DNA of 64,000 nucleotides from Rhizobium skierniewicense. GTDB lineage: Bacteria > Pseudomonadota > Alphaproteobacteria > Rhizobiales > Rhizobiaceae. Below, piece after piece: positions 27,331 to 35,772 of the stretch (position 1 is the first letter of the stretch; each line of letters begins with the position of its first letter). A model generated the notes under the pieces. It saw only the letters and a list, made by a program, of their open reading frames with translations. It was not told where the DNA came from and searched no databases. Position numbers and translations under genes: made by a program. The stretch is taken from assembly GCF_014196515.1 (NCBI RefSeq), contig NZ_JACIDV010000014.1:62001-126000 (forward strand), written 5' to 3'.

Positions 27331-27388
27331 TTGATGGTTTGCTTCTTCTGGTGTACATAAAGGTGACGGTAATTCACAACCGTCACTT
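27331..27388 (+). promoter_or_regulatory. Candidate promoter overlapping a 10-bp inverted repeat
   Basis: TTGATG (27331-27336) and TACATA (27354-27359) are 17 bp apart. Right after it, arms AGGTGACGGT (27361-27370) and ACCGTCACTT (27379-27388) pair over 10 bp (one G-T) around an 8-nt loop. The repeat would sit at the transcription start, fitting either an operator or a 5' RNA hairpin. The 27033-27501 gap is otherwise gene-free and clearly AT-rich from about 27290 on. Confidence 0.35.
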
Positions 27389-27518
27389 AAAGCATAGACT
27401 AATTTTAGAAAGTAAGCACGCAGTAAATATTTTAGATATCGTGCGGATATACGTATAAATTTTTTTAAGAATACATTTTTATTAAGATAGGTTTTGTAAC
27501 TATGAATATAAAAATTCA

Positions 27519-27540
27519 GAGGGTGGAGAAATCCACCCTC
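27519..27540 (+). terminator. GAAA-capped 9-bp hairpin before the glycosyltransferase
   Basis: Perfect arms GAGGGTGGA (27519-27527) and TCCACCCTC (27532-27540) are capped by GAAA, and the next 30 bases are T-rich. This looks like an intrinsic terminator. It would end a transcript begun near 27360 or attenuate the glycosyltransferase. If the glycosyltransferase really starts at ATG 27502, the hairpin instead lies within its coding sequence. Confidence 0.45.
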
Positions 27541-27563
27541 ATTCTTTACGTTTTGTTGTTTTT

Positions 27564-28913
27564 TTGTTTTATTTGTATTTTATTTTGCTGGGAGTAACGG
27601 TTTCATATTCAAAATCAATTGATAATAATCTGGAAATATCAATTTTCGAGAAAATTTTGAGGTGGTTCTTAATCAGTATGATGGCGCTAGGATTGGGTCG
27701 AATACTCGTTCTAGCGGCATTGGGAATACGCCTACGAGCCGTTTCCGAACAGGCAGGGAGCCAGACCTCGGGCAGAGTCTGGGATGATCAGAATCAAGAG
27801 ATGATCAGCGTCATCATCCCGTGCCACAATGAAGAAAAAGTCATTGTCGGTACGATAACGAGGCTTCTTGAAAGCAGGAACATTCTGCCGGACATTATCG
27901 TGATCGATGATGGGTCGTCGGATGAAACAGCCGCTCGCGTGCTTGAGAACTTTGGTCACGACGAGCGGGTGACACTTGTTACCCAACCCAACGCCGGCAA
28001 GGCAGCGGCGCTGAACCATGGCATGCGTCTGGCCACGAGCGACGTCATCATAGCGCTCGACGCAGACACGCATTTCGAACCCGAAACCGTGGTTCGATTG
28101 CTTCAACATTTCGGCTATCCCTCCGTCGGGGTTGTTGCGGGTAACGTGAAGGTCGGCAACCGGCATAACATTCTCACCGGTTGGCAGTCGGTGGAATATG
28201 TGACGTCGCAGAATATGGAGCGGATAGCCCTTTCCTCGCTGAGCGCCATGATGGTCGTTTCCGGTGCTGTCGGAGCCTGGCGCAGGCAGGCAATATTGGA
28301 TGCCGGCGGCTTTCCTGAAGACACGATCGCTGAAGATCAGGATTTGACGATCCTTCTTCAACGTATGGGCTGGAAAGCCTTGTATGAGCCATCTGCGATA
28401 GCCTGGACGGAGGCACCTGACACCGTTCGGGATTTTATCAAGCAGCGATTGCGCTGGTCGTATGGAACGCTTCAGTGCCTTTTGAAGCACACGTCAATCC
28501 GTCGAGACCGGTTCTCAGCGGGTATCGCATTAATCGCCATACCGCAGGTATGGCTGTTTCAAGTGGTCGCCGCGCTTGTCTCTCCGATCGTGGACTTTGT
28601 GGCGCTGGCGTCACTGGCGACATTCTTATTCCAGTTGCTGACTGGCATCGGTGAAGGAGCCCCGGTTTTTCACTTTGTGTTTTTTTATATGGCAGTGCAT
28701 ATGATCATAGAAATAGCCTATGGGCTGATCGCTTATAAGCTGGATTACCGGCAGGACAGGTTTCCGTTCCTGTATTACGTCAGCCAACGTTTCATGTTCA
28801 GGCAGATCCTTTACTACTCCACCTTGAAGGCGCTCTACCGGTATGTGTCTGGGGGACGGGTCGAATGGGGTATTCTTCGTCGCTCTGGACGAATCGAAAT
28901 GCCTGGCTCCTGA
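27564..28913 (+). CDS. Membrane glycosyltransferase family 2 (PgaC-like), 5' end probably frameshifted
   Basis: The protein is a processive-type GT2 with all motifs: VIDDGSSDE (donor), ALDADT (DXD), AEDQDLT (catalytic base) and QRLRW. Membrane spans flank the catalytic domain: one or two at the N-terminus and about three near residues 325-405. It resembles poly-N-acetylglucosamine or chitin-oligosaccharide synthases; the actual polymer is unknown. The open frame begins only at a TTG (27564) in a poly-T stretch with no ribosome binding site. An ATG at 27502 is in another frame. One extra T in the T7 tract (27559-27565) would join them and complete a first membrane span. ATG at 27678 is a fallback start. 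The 5' part is AT-rich, unlike neighbours. Confidence 0.82.
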   Translation: MFYLYFILLGVTVSYSKSIDNNLEISIFEKILRWFLISMMALGLGRILVLAALGIRLRAVSEQAGSQTSGRVWDDQNQEMISVIIPCHNEEKVIVGTITRLLESRNILPDIIVIDDGSSDETAARVLENFGHDERVTLVTQPNAGKAAALNHGMRLATSDVIIALDADTHFEPETVVRLLQHFGYPSVGVVAGNVKVGNRHNILTGWQSVEYVTSQNMERIALSSLSAMMVVSGAVGAWRRQAILDAGGFPEDTIAEDQDLTILLQRMGWKALYEPSAIAWTEAPDTVRDFIKQRLRWSYGTLQCLLKHTSIRRDRFSAGIALIAIPQVWLFQVVAALVSPIVDFVALASLATFLFQLLTGIGEGAPVFHFVFFYMAVHMIIEIAYGLIAYKLDYRQDRFPFLYYVSQRFMFRQILYYSTLKALYRYVSGGRVEWGILRRSGRIEMPGS

Positions 28914-28927
28914 CAGCGTGGCGGGAC

Positions 28928-30811
28928 CTAGCCCGCCATTGCCTCTTCATATTCACTGGAAAGCAGCAGCCACTGCTCCTCCGCCTCGGAGAGTTTGGCT
29001 GCGGCTTCTCCGCGCTCCTTGACTTTCAGTGCGGCCTTGGCCGGAGCCTTTTCGTAAAGGCTCGCGTCTCCAAGCTCCCTGTCAAGCGCCTGAATCAGCT
29101 TCTCAAGCTTTGCTGTCAACGACTCGATATCGTTGATCTTTTTCTTGAGGGGAGCGAGCGAGGCGCGCTTTTCAGCATTCGCCTTGCGTTGGTCCGCCTT
29201 TGAAGCGCCGTCTAGGACGACTTCAATTTTTTCGTCTTTTTTTTTACCCGAGGAGACAATGAGGTCGCGATATTCATCCATATCGCCTTCGAATGTCGTC
29301 ACCGTGCCATTGTTGACGAGCCACAGACGGTCAACGGTTGCTTCGATCAGGTGACGATCATGCGAGATGAGGATGACCGCACCATTATAATCGTTCAGCG
29401 CTTCGATCAGCGCGCGGCGGCTGTCGATATCCAGATGGTTGGTCGGCTCGTCGAGGATGAGCAGGTTAGGCGCATGGAACGCAGCCAGACCCATCAACAG
29501 ACGCGCCTTTTCACCGCCGGACAAGTCCTTGGCGGGCGTTGCCATCTTCTCTGTTGCCAGACCCATCTGCGCCACGCGGGCACGCACCTTGGCTTCCGGT
29601 GCCTGCGGCATCAGCTTGCGCACATGCTCGACCGGATTGTCTTCCGGCACGAGATCATCCAGCTGGTGCTGTGCGAAGAAGCCGATCTTCAGCGATGGTG
29701 CCAGCCGCAGATCACCTGTTTCCGGGGCAAGACGCCCGGAGATGAACTTGGCGAAGGTCGATTTGCCGTTGCCATTCGAACCCAACAGCGCGATGCGGTC
29801 GTCATTGTCGATGCGCAGGTTCAGACCCTTGAGGATCGGTTTGCCCGGTTCGTAACCAACTGCGCCGCCGTTGATGGCGACGATGGGCGAGGCGGGCTGC
29901 TTTTCCGGTTCCGGAAAGGTGATCGGCTGGACGTGGTCTTCGATGACCGACGAGACCGTACCCATGCGCTCAAGTGCTTTCACGCGGCTCTGCGCCTGCT
30001 TGGCTTTGGAGGCTTTTGCCTTGAAGCGATCAATGAAGCTCTGCAAATGCTTGCGGGCCGCATCGTTCTTGACCTTGGCCTTGGTCTGCAATTCGTCGGC
30101 TTCGGCCTTCTGACGCTCGAATTGGTCGTATCCGCCGCGATAGAAGGTCAACTTCTTCTGGTCCAGATGCACGATCGCATTGACGGCGTTGTTCAGGAGA
30201 TCGCGGTCATGGCTGATGATGATGACGGTGTAGGGATAGCGGCGGATATAATCTTCCAGCCACAAGGTGCCTTCAAGGTCGAGATAGTTGGTCGGTTCGT
30301 CCAGCAGCAGCAGGTCCGGCTCGGCAAACAGAACGGACGCCAGCGCCACGCGCATGCGCCAACCGCCGGAGAAAGACGAGGCCGGACGAAGCTGGGCGTC
30401 CTGATCAAAGCCGAGACCGGCCAGAATGCTGGAGGCGCGCGCTTCGGCCGAATGCGCGTCGATATCGACAAGGCGCATCTGGATATCTGCAATGCGACCC
30501 GGATCGGTCGCGGTCTCTGATTCCAGCATCAGGGCCGCGCGTTCCTTGTCGGCGGCCAGCACGATGTCGATCAGGCTTTCCTCCGTGGCCGGTGCCTCCT
30601 GCGCGACCTGTCCCATGCGGGCATTCTTGGGAATGAAGACCTCGCCGGTTTCAGCGCCAAGATCGCCGGTGATGATGCGAAAAAGGGTGGATTTGCCCGC
30701 GCCATTGCGGCCCACGAGGCCAGCCTTCGTGCCCGCTGGAAGCGACACGCTGGCGTGATCGAGGAGAAGGCGCCCGGCAATACGGGCGGAAACGTCTGAG
30801 ATGGTAATCAT
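28928..30811 (-). CDS. ABC-F family ATP-binding protein (YheS-like)
   Basis: This 627-residue soluble protein has two ABC domains and no membrane part, so it is an ABC-F ribosome-associated ATPase rather than a transporter. Domain 1 has GRNGAGKST, FSGGWRMR and LLLLDEPTNYLD; domain 2 has GSNGNGKST, LSGGEKARLL and LLILDEPTNHLD. A linker with FKAKASKAKQAQSR lies between them, and a charged coiled-coil tail ends the protein. The FSGGWRMR signature points to the YheS/Uup group. The ATG at 30811 gives MITISDVSARIAG; the ORF upstream of it is unconserved. Confidence 0.93.
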   Translation of the reverse strand: MITISDVSARIAGRLLLDHASVSLPAGTKAGLVGRNGAGKSTLFRIITGDLGAETGEVFIPKNARMGQVAQEAPATEESLIDIVLAADKERAALMLESETATDPGRIADIQMRLVDIDAHSAEARASSILAGLGFDQDAQLRPASSFSGGWRMRVALASVLFAEPDLLLLDEPTNYLDLEGTLWLEDYIRRYPYTVIIISHDRDLLNNAVNAIVHLDQKKLTFYRGGYDQFERQKAEADELQTKAKVKNDAARKHLQSFIDRFKAKASKAKQAQSRVKALERMGTVSSVIEDHVQPITFPEPEKQPASPIVAINGGAVGYEPGKPILKGLNLRIDNDDRIALLGSNGNGKSTFAKFISGRLAPETGDLRLAPSLKIGFFAQHQLDDLVPEDNPVEHVRKLMPQAPEAKVRARVAQMGLATEKMATPAKDLSGGEKARLLMGLAAFHAPNLLILDEPTNHLDIDSRRALIEALNDYNGAVILISHDRHLIEATVDRLWLVNNGTVTTFEGDMDEYRDLIVSSGKKKDEKIEVVLDGASKADQRKANAEKRASLAPLKKKINDIESLTAKLEKLIQALDRELGDASLYEKAPAKAALKVKERGEAAAKLSEAEEQWLLLSSEYEEAMAG

Positions 30812-31016
30812 GGCGCCGTTTTGGCCGAACTCAGTTGTGAACGCAAGAGCGCGAAAGCCACAGTTTCCCCCGTTTATGCGCTGGTCTCTTTCCCGCGAAG
30901 GGCAGGAGGGGCCAAGCCCGACGTCGTGTTGATGGGTGTCATCAGTTTTCGTTATTTGATTAAATGGGGAGCGCCTGTTTGTATGACCCCATCCAGACGC
31001 TTCGAAAGGACCGATC

Positions 31017-31709
31017 ATGACCTCCAGAACTCTCTATTCGCTGTGCGGCAGTGACAACAGCCGCCCGTTTTCTCCCCATTGCTGGAAAACGGTTCTTTCA
31101 CTGGCGCACAAGGGATTGGATTTCGAAGAGCGTCCTATGGCGTTCACGGCCATTCCGGGCGTGGAGAACGGCTTTTCGAAAACCGTGCCGATCCTTCGTG
31201 ATGGTGACCGGCTGGTAAAGGACAGCTTTGAGATCGCCCTTTACCTGGACGATGCCTATCCGGATGCGCCGTCGTTGTTCAATGGCGAGGGCGGCAAGTC
31301 GTTGGCTCGCTTTGTGGAAAGCTGGTCACAGACCACGCTGCATCCGGCTATCGCCAAATTTGCGGTGGTCGATATTCACGACATTCTGGACGAGCAGGAT
31401 CGCAACTACTTCCGCGAAAGCCGTACCAGGCTTTTTGGAAAGACGCTCGAAGAGGTGACGGCCAATCGTGACGCCGAGATCGCCGCCTTTCCGGCGAAAC
31501 TAGAGCCCATCCGTCGCATGCTGGGCTTTCAGCCCTTTATCGGCGGCGAAAGCCCGTTGTTTGCGGATTACATCGTTTTCGGCGCGCTGCAATGGGTCCG
31601 CGTCATTTCAGGCGCAGACATCTTTGGTCGAAACGATCCGGTCCGCGACTGGTTCGAGCGCTGCCTCGACCTGCATGGCGCACGCGGGCGAAGTGTGACG
31701 GCGGCGTGA
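31017..31709 (+). CDS. Glutathione S-transferase family protein
   Basis: This 230-residue protein has an N-terminal thioredoxin-like domain (LYSLCGSDNSRPFSPHCWKTVLSL, VPILRDGDRLVKDSFEIALYLDD, where DS is the glutathione-binding SNAIL-type position) and an all-helical C-terminal domain. The N-terminal motif resembles the beta-etherase (LigE/LigF) branch of bacterial GSTs, but the substrate is unknown. GAAAGGACC precedes the ATG at a good distance. It is divergent from the ABC-F gene (205 bp) and followed by ndk after 101 bp. Confidence 0.88.
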   Translation: MTSRTLYSLCGSDNSRPFSPHCWKTVLSLAHKGLDFEERPMAFTAIPGVENGFSKTVPILRDGDRLVKDSFEIALYLDDAYPDAPSLFNGEGGKSLARFVESWSQTTLHPAIAKFAVVDIHDILDEQDRNYFRESRTRLFGKTLEEVTANRDAEIAAFPAKLEPIRRMLGFQPFIGGESPLFADYIVFGALQWVRVISGADIFGRNDPVRDWFERCLDLHGARGRSVTAA

Positions 31710-31810
31710 AATGTGACAGGCGCGTTGTCAAATCTGGCCATACCCCTTGTTTTCAGGTCTTCGGGCGGGTAAACACCGCCCACTTTCTTCAAGAATAAGG
31801 ATACGGACAC

Positions 31811-32233
31811 ATGGCGATTGAACGCACATTTTCGATGATCAAGCCGGACGCAACCAAGCGTAACCTCACGGGTGCCATCACCAAGGTATTCGAAGACAAC
31901 GGCCTGCGCATCATCGCATCCAAGCGCGTCTGGATGAGCAAGCGCGAAGCGGAAGGCTTCTACGCCGTTCACAAGGAACGTCCTTTCTTCGGCGAACTGG
32001 TCGACGGCATGACATCCGGCCCGACCATCGTTCAGGTTCTGGAAGGCGAAAACGCCATCCTCAAGAACCGCGAAATCATGGGTGCGACCAACCCTGCAAA
32101 CGCAGACGAAGGCACGATCCGCAAGAGCTTCGCCCTGTCAATCGGCGAAAACTCCGTGCACGGTTCCGATGCTCCTGAAACCGCCGCTCAGGAAATCGCC
32201 TACTGGTTCGCAGAAACCGAAATCGTCGGCTGA
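31811..32233 (+). CDS. ndk: Nucleoside diphosphate kinase
   Basis: Ndk equilibrates nucleoside di- and triphosphates through a phosphohistidine intermediate. The 140-residue protein begins [17 protein letters not shown] and contains the active-site His117 in [10 protein letters not shown]; the length and motifs are standard. It is a single gene with an AATAAGGATACGGACAC leader and a strong intrinsic terminator at 32301-32327. Confidence 0.98.
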   Translation: MAIERTFSMIKPDATKRNLTGAITKVFEDNGLRIIASKRVWMSKREAEGFYAVHKERPFFGELVDGMTSGPTIVQVLEGENAILKNREIMGATNPANADEGTIRKSFALSIGENSVHGSDAPETAAQEIAYWFAETEIVG

Positions 32234-32300
32234 TTCAGTTTCCGAAGAGACGGACTCATTCTATGAGGCCCGGTCTTCAAGCTATTGAATATAATGAAAG

Positions 32301-32327
32301 ACGGGGCCGTTCGGCTCCGTTTTTTTG
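32301..32327 (+). terminator. Intrinsic terminator of ndk
   Basis: Arms ACGGGGCC and GGCTCCGT pair over 8 bp (one G-T) around a GTTC loop and are followed by seven T residues. It lies 68 bp after the ndk stop. The minus-strand lipoprotein gene ends 34 bp further on. Confidence 0.85.
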
Positions 32328-32360
32328 TGCCCATGCGTCGCGGCAAGGGCAAAGCCATGA

Positions 32361-32864
32361 TCAATGTGCCGGACATCCTTGAACAGGTGCCATATCTGTC
32401 GTCCCATCGGCTTTGAACACATGCGGGTTTGGCGTGTAGAGCGGGCCAACGACCAAAGGTTTTGCGGGCAGCAGAGACTGATCGGTATCCGACGTGACAC
32501 TTGTGTCTATGGTTTGCATGACATGACCATCCGGCGCTCGTATGCGTATCGTGACCGCGTAAGGACGGCCTTCTCTGACGCATTCTACCGGGGGACTCTG
32601 CAACACGATCCTCAGATTTTTGGGAAGCAGCTTTTCGGTGATGGCAAAAGGATCGCCGCCACGCGGGTTTTCGAAGCTGGCTTCGATGGTGCTTCCGTCT
32701 TTGATGGGGGACGTTGGCTGAAGCGTCACCAGATAGGTCGCCGTGGCCACACGATAATTGAAGACGAACATGCGGCCGGACACGCTGACCATATCCCGCT
32801 GCTCTTCACGTTGGCAGGCTGCTAGCAGGAGAGCGGCGGTAATAAGAGCGACGAGCCCCTTCAT
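32361..32864 (-). CDS. Predicted lipoprotein of unknown function
   Basis: The 167-residue protein has a short lipoprotein signal (MKGLVALITAALLLAAC) with the lipidated cysteine at residue 17, so it should be anchored on the periplasmic side. The rest looks like a single beta-rich domain (VSVSGRMFVFNYRVATATYLV, YAVTIRIRAPDG) with a cysteine pair. I do not recognise a family. The ATG overlaps the CGNR stop (TGATG) and has AAGGAG at 9 nt, so the two are expressed together. Confidence 0.75.
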   Translation of the reverse strand: MKGLVALITAALLLAACQREEQRDMVSVSGRMFVFNYRVATATYLVTLQPTSPIKDGSTIEASFENPRGGDPFAITEKLLPKNLRIVLQSPPVECVREGRPYAVTIRIRAPDGHVMQTIDTSVTSDTDQSLLPAKPLVVGPLYTPNPHVFKADGTTDMAPVQGCPAH

Positions 32865-33412
32865 CAAGCCGTCTCCTTTTTTCGCCTGTAGTGCTTGGCC
32901 GCCTTCTGGCGATTGCCGCAGACAGCCATGTCGCACCAGATACGGCTGCGGTTTTTGCTGCGATCGATGAAAAGCCAGCCACAATTCCCGCAGATCCGTA
33001 AGCGCTGTCGATTCGGTCCCGCCAGAAGGGTCAGCACGGAACGGGCCGTTGCAGCCTGAAGGCATTGTTTGGTTCGCGCGGTTTTGAGCGATGTGGCAGA
33101 CGCCATGAGAAGATCTGCCAGAAGATGATCGTCATCCGCACCTGTTTCAATCAACCGGCGGAAATACCGATCAGTCGCCTCGCGCAGATCGATGAGGGAG
33201 TGCCGGTCTTCGGGTAAGGGTGGCACGAGCGCAGGCAATCTCTCACGCTCTGCCGACATGAGAGCAGCTGCTGCGCAAAAGCTCGCCAGCTGCTCAGGAT
33301 CCGCAAAGCGGTCCACTGATTTTTCGTGGTCGAAGCGCAGAATGACGCTGTTGGCGACATCGAGCGCCAATGCGCCTCCGACAAAACGATGGGGTGTCCA
33401 GCTAAAGTTCAT
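32864..33412 (-). CDS. CGNR zinc-finger (DUF1470/ABATE) putative transcription regulator
   Basis: The protein has an N-terminal ABATE domain (FVGGALALDVANSV) and a C-terminal CGNR zinc finger with cysteines in CGNCGWLFID and WCDMAVCGNR. Proteins of this type are thought to be stress-related DNA-binding regulators. I favour the ATG at 33412 (MNFSWTPHRF, 182 residues) because it leaves 59 bp for promoters shared with the divergent permease gene; ATG 33439 would add nine residues. Neither start has a clear ribosome binding site. It is translationally coupled to the lipoprotein. Confidence 0.82.
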   Translation of the reverse strand: MNFSWTPHRFVGGALALDVANSVILRFDHEKSVDRFADPEQLASFCAAAALMSAERERLPALVPPLPEDRHSLIDLREATDRYFRRLIETGADDDHLLADLLMASATSLKTARTKQCLQAATARSVLTLLAGPNRQRLRICGNCGWLFIDRSKNRSRIWCDMAVCGNRQKAAKHYRRKKETA

Positions 33413-33471
33413 CTCACAAACATAACTAGCAAAAATCATTTTACCAGTTATAAAAGTGGCTGGGGGATCGT

Positions 33472-34368
33472 ATGGCTTATTTTCTTCAGCAACTTGTCAA
33501 TGCCGTGCCTGTGGCCGCACTCTATGCTGCGCTTGCCTTTGGTTATGCGATCGCGTTCTGTATCACCAAGCGCGCCGACGTGACCTTCGGCGCCATCTTT
33601 GCGTTCGCCGGACTGACGAGCCTCTTGTTTGCTGATTTCGGTTGGAACCAACTCTGGCTCATTCTGCCGGCAACTTTGGCGCTTGGTGCTGCGGCTGGCC
33701 TTCTGGGCGGGCTCTGGGCTGGCATCTTCATCGGACGGGCCGTCATGCGACCGCTGGCCGCAGCTTCCCCCAATGCCGTCACGGTGGCTTCCATCGGCAC
33801 GTTGATTGCGCTGATGGAAAGTGCACGGCTTGCCGCAAACACACGCTCGCTTTGGCTGCCGCCTTTTCTGAATGATCCAATTCATCTCTGGCAAAGCGCT
33901 GATTTCGCTGTGACCACCACCCCGATGCAGACCATCAATGCCTCTGTCTTTCTGACGATGGTTGTCGGCGGATTTGTGTTTCTGAAAAAATCCAGTTTGG
34001 GTCGATACTGGAAAGCCGTGTCCGAGGACGCATCTGCCGCCTCTCTGCTCGGCATCAATTCCGCGCGCATTTTTCTGGTGTCCTATGGCGCGGCAGCGCT
34101 CTTTGCCTCGATCTGCGGCGTGCTCGCAACGTTCTATTATGGCAATATGGATTTTGGCGCGGGGCTGGTGTTCGGTCTGAAAGTGGTGCTGATTTCCGCT
34201 GCCGGTGGATATACCAGCCCGCTCAAATGCGCCGCAGGAGCCGCCGCTATCGGCTTCGGCGAAACATTCTGGGCCTCTTACGGGCCCGTCGCTTGGCGGG
34301 ATGCGGCAGTTCTCGCCATGCTGGTTTTATGGCTCGTCGCGACACGGCGTGAGCGTAAGCCACTCTAA
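33472..34368 (+). CDS. Orphan LivH-like branched-chain amino acid ABC permease
   Basis: The 298-residue protein has about eight membrane spans and resembles LivH permeases (LYAALAFGYAIAFCITKRADVTFGAIFAFAG; RYWKAVSEDASAASLLGINSARI, the cytoplasmic coupling loop; AALFASICGVLA). LivH normally works with LivM, two ATPases and a binding protein, none of which is nearby. It is divergent from the CGNR gene (59 bp) and its last codons overlap the end of moaE on the other strand. The start follows GGGGGATCGT. It may borrow partners encoded elsewhere or have a different role. Confidence 0.85.
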   Translation: MAYFLQQLVNAVPVAALYAALAFGYAIAFCITKRADVTFGAIFAFAGLTSLLFADFGWNQLWLILPATLALGAAAGLLGGLWAGIFIGRAVMRPLAAASPNAVTVASIGTLIALMESARLAANTRSLWLPPFLNDPIHLWQSADFAVTTTPMQTINASVFLTMVVGGFVFLKKSSLGRYWKAVSEDASAASLLGINSARIFLVSYGAAALFASICGVLATFYYGNMDFGAGLVFGLKVVLISAAGGYTSPLKCAAGAAAIGFGETFWASYGPVAWRDAAVLAMLVLWLVATRRERKPL

Positions 34369-34826
34369 CGCCATTTATCCTTGGCGCTTTCGTCCGCGTC
34401 TCTGGCTGTTATCCAGTTGCCAGACGTTCCATCCTTGCCATGTTCTTTCTTCCAGAACGGTGCGGCGGTCTTAAGATAATCCATCACGAAATTCGCACCA
34501 TCGAAGGCCGCCTGCCGGTGGCGGGAGGCGGCGATGACGAGGACGATGTTGTCGCCGGTGGCGATTTTGCCGTAACGGTGAATGGCGGTGAGGCCGAGAA
34601 GGTCGAAACGGTCGATGGCGAGCGACGCAATCCGCAGCATTTCTGCTTCCGCCATGCCGGGATAGTGCTCCAGTTCCAGGGCGGATAGCGTACCGCCGTC
34701 ATCACGGCAAAGGCCGGTGAAGGTGACGATGGCACCGATGGACTTATCGGTGTTCCTCAGAAGCCGCGCTTCGACTGCGGCATCGAAATCCTGCGCCTGT
34801 ACGCGAATGGTCGGCTGGATCTCCAA
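34365..34826 (-). CDS. moaE: Molybdopterin synthase catalytic subunit MoaE
   Basis: MoaE with MoaD inserts the dithiolene sulfurs into precursor Z to form molybdopterin. The 153-residue protein shows GAIVTFTGLCRDD, ALELEHYPGMAE, AIHRYGKIATGDNIV and the active-site lysines in APFWKKEHG. It starts 3 bp after the moaD stop. The 3' end overlaps the convergent permease gene by 4 bp. Confidence 0.96.
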   Translation of the reverse strand: MEIQPTIRVQAQDFDAAVEARLLRNTDKSIGAIVTFTGLCRDDGGTLSALELEHYPGMAEAEMLRIASLAIDRFDLLGLTAIHRYGKIATGDNIVLVIAASRHRQAAFDGANFVMDYLKTAAPFWKKEHGKDGTSGNWITARDADESAKDKWR

Positions 34827-34829
34827 TGA

Positions 34830-35087
34830 TCAGCCGCCGGTCATCGGTGGGAAGATGCCGATTTCGCGCGCGCCCAGGATGCTCTCACCGGGATCGATGT
34901 GTTCCTGATTGACCGCAACGCGGATCACGTCCGGAAATTCGAACGCAGCTTCGTATTCGTCTCCAAGCGTCGTGAGATAGCTGATCAATTCCCGCGCAGT
35001 TGTCACGTTTGCGGGGAGGTCGATATTCTCTTCCGACTTGCCGATCCGCTCTCGGACCCAGGCGAAATAGACGATATGGACCATCAT
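34830..35087 (-). CDS. moaD: Molybdopterin synthase sulfur carrier subunit MoaD
   Basis: MoaD is a ubiquitin-fold sulfur carrier whose C-terminal Gly-Gly is thiocarboxylated by MoeB. The 85-residue protein ends FPPMTGG as required. The first of two adjacent ATG codons forms an ATGA overlap with the pgsA stop; the second (35084) is equally possible. The pgsA-moaD-moaE order recurs in rhizobia. Its product would serve the molybdoenzyme encoded at 43150-45282, among others. Confidence 0.95.
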   Translation of the reverse strand: MMVHIVYFAWVRERIGKSEENIDLPANVTTARELISYLTTLGDEYEAAFEFPDVIRVAVNQEHIDPGESILGAREIGIFPPMTGG

Positions 35088-35671
35088 TCCTCATCCACGA
35101 TGTGCTTGAGGCCAGCTTTGAAATAGTCATAGCCGGTGTAGATCGTCAGCGCTGCGGCAATCCACAGCAGACCGATGCCCATTTCGGTCGTGTAAGGGAG
35201 CACCTTGTCCCCCGCCGGACCGGCCAGAAGAAACGCGATGGCCACCATCTGGATCGTGGTCTTCCATTTTGCGATCTGTGTAACCGGAACCGAGACTTTC
35301 AGGGCAGCGAGATATTCGCGCAGGCCCGACACCAGAATTTCGCGGCAAAGGATGGTAATCGCGGCCCACAGAGACCAGCCAGCGATGGTGCCATCCGCGG
35401 CCAAAAGCAGCAGGATCGAGGCGATCAGCAGCTTGTCTGCGATGGGGTCCAGCATCCGCCCGATGTTCGACGTCTGGTTCCAGATGCGCGCGAGGTAACC
35501 GTCGAGAAAGTCCGTCAGCGAGGCGACAATGAAAAGCCAGAGTGCCGTCCAGCGCGCGAAATCCGAACTCTCGAGTTTCCCTTCGATGTAGAAGCACAAC
35601 ACGATGACCGGTACCGCCAGAATGCGGGCGTAGGTCAGAAGATTCGGGATATTGTAGGTGCGCGAAGCCAT
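35084..35671 (-). CDS. pgsA: CDP-diacylglycerol-glycerol-3-phosphate 3-phosphatidyltransferase
   Basis: PgsA makes phosphatidylglycerolphosphate, the committed step to phosphatidylglycerol and cardiolipin, at the inner membrane. The 195-residue protein has about five spans, starts ASRTYNIPNLLTYARI and carries the CDP-alcohol phosphotransferase motif DGxxAR-x8-GxxxDxxxD (DGYLARIW, GRMLDPIADK). The ATG at 35671 lies 6 nt after AGG; the TTG upstream is rejected. It overlaps moaD by 4 bp. Confidence 0.95.
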   Translation of the reverse strand: MASRTYNIPNLLTYARILAVPVIVLCFYIEGKLESSDFARWTALWLFIVASLTDFLDGYLARIWNQTSNIGRMLDPIADKLLIASILLLLAADGTIAGWSLWAAITILCREILVSGLREYLAALKVSVPVTQIAKWKTTIQMVAIAFLLAGPAGDKVLPYTTEMGIGLLWIAAALTIYTGYDYFKAGLKHIVDEE

Positions 35672-35772
35672 TGGGAACCTGTCATTCGATGTCAATGCGT
35701 TGTTGCAGCCCTAGCACGTAAGCGTCAACACCTCATTGTGTTTTTTTGCAGGTGCAGCCTGAAAGCATCGCG

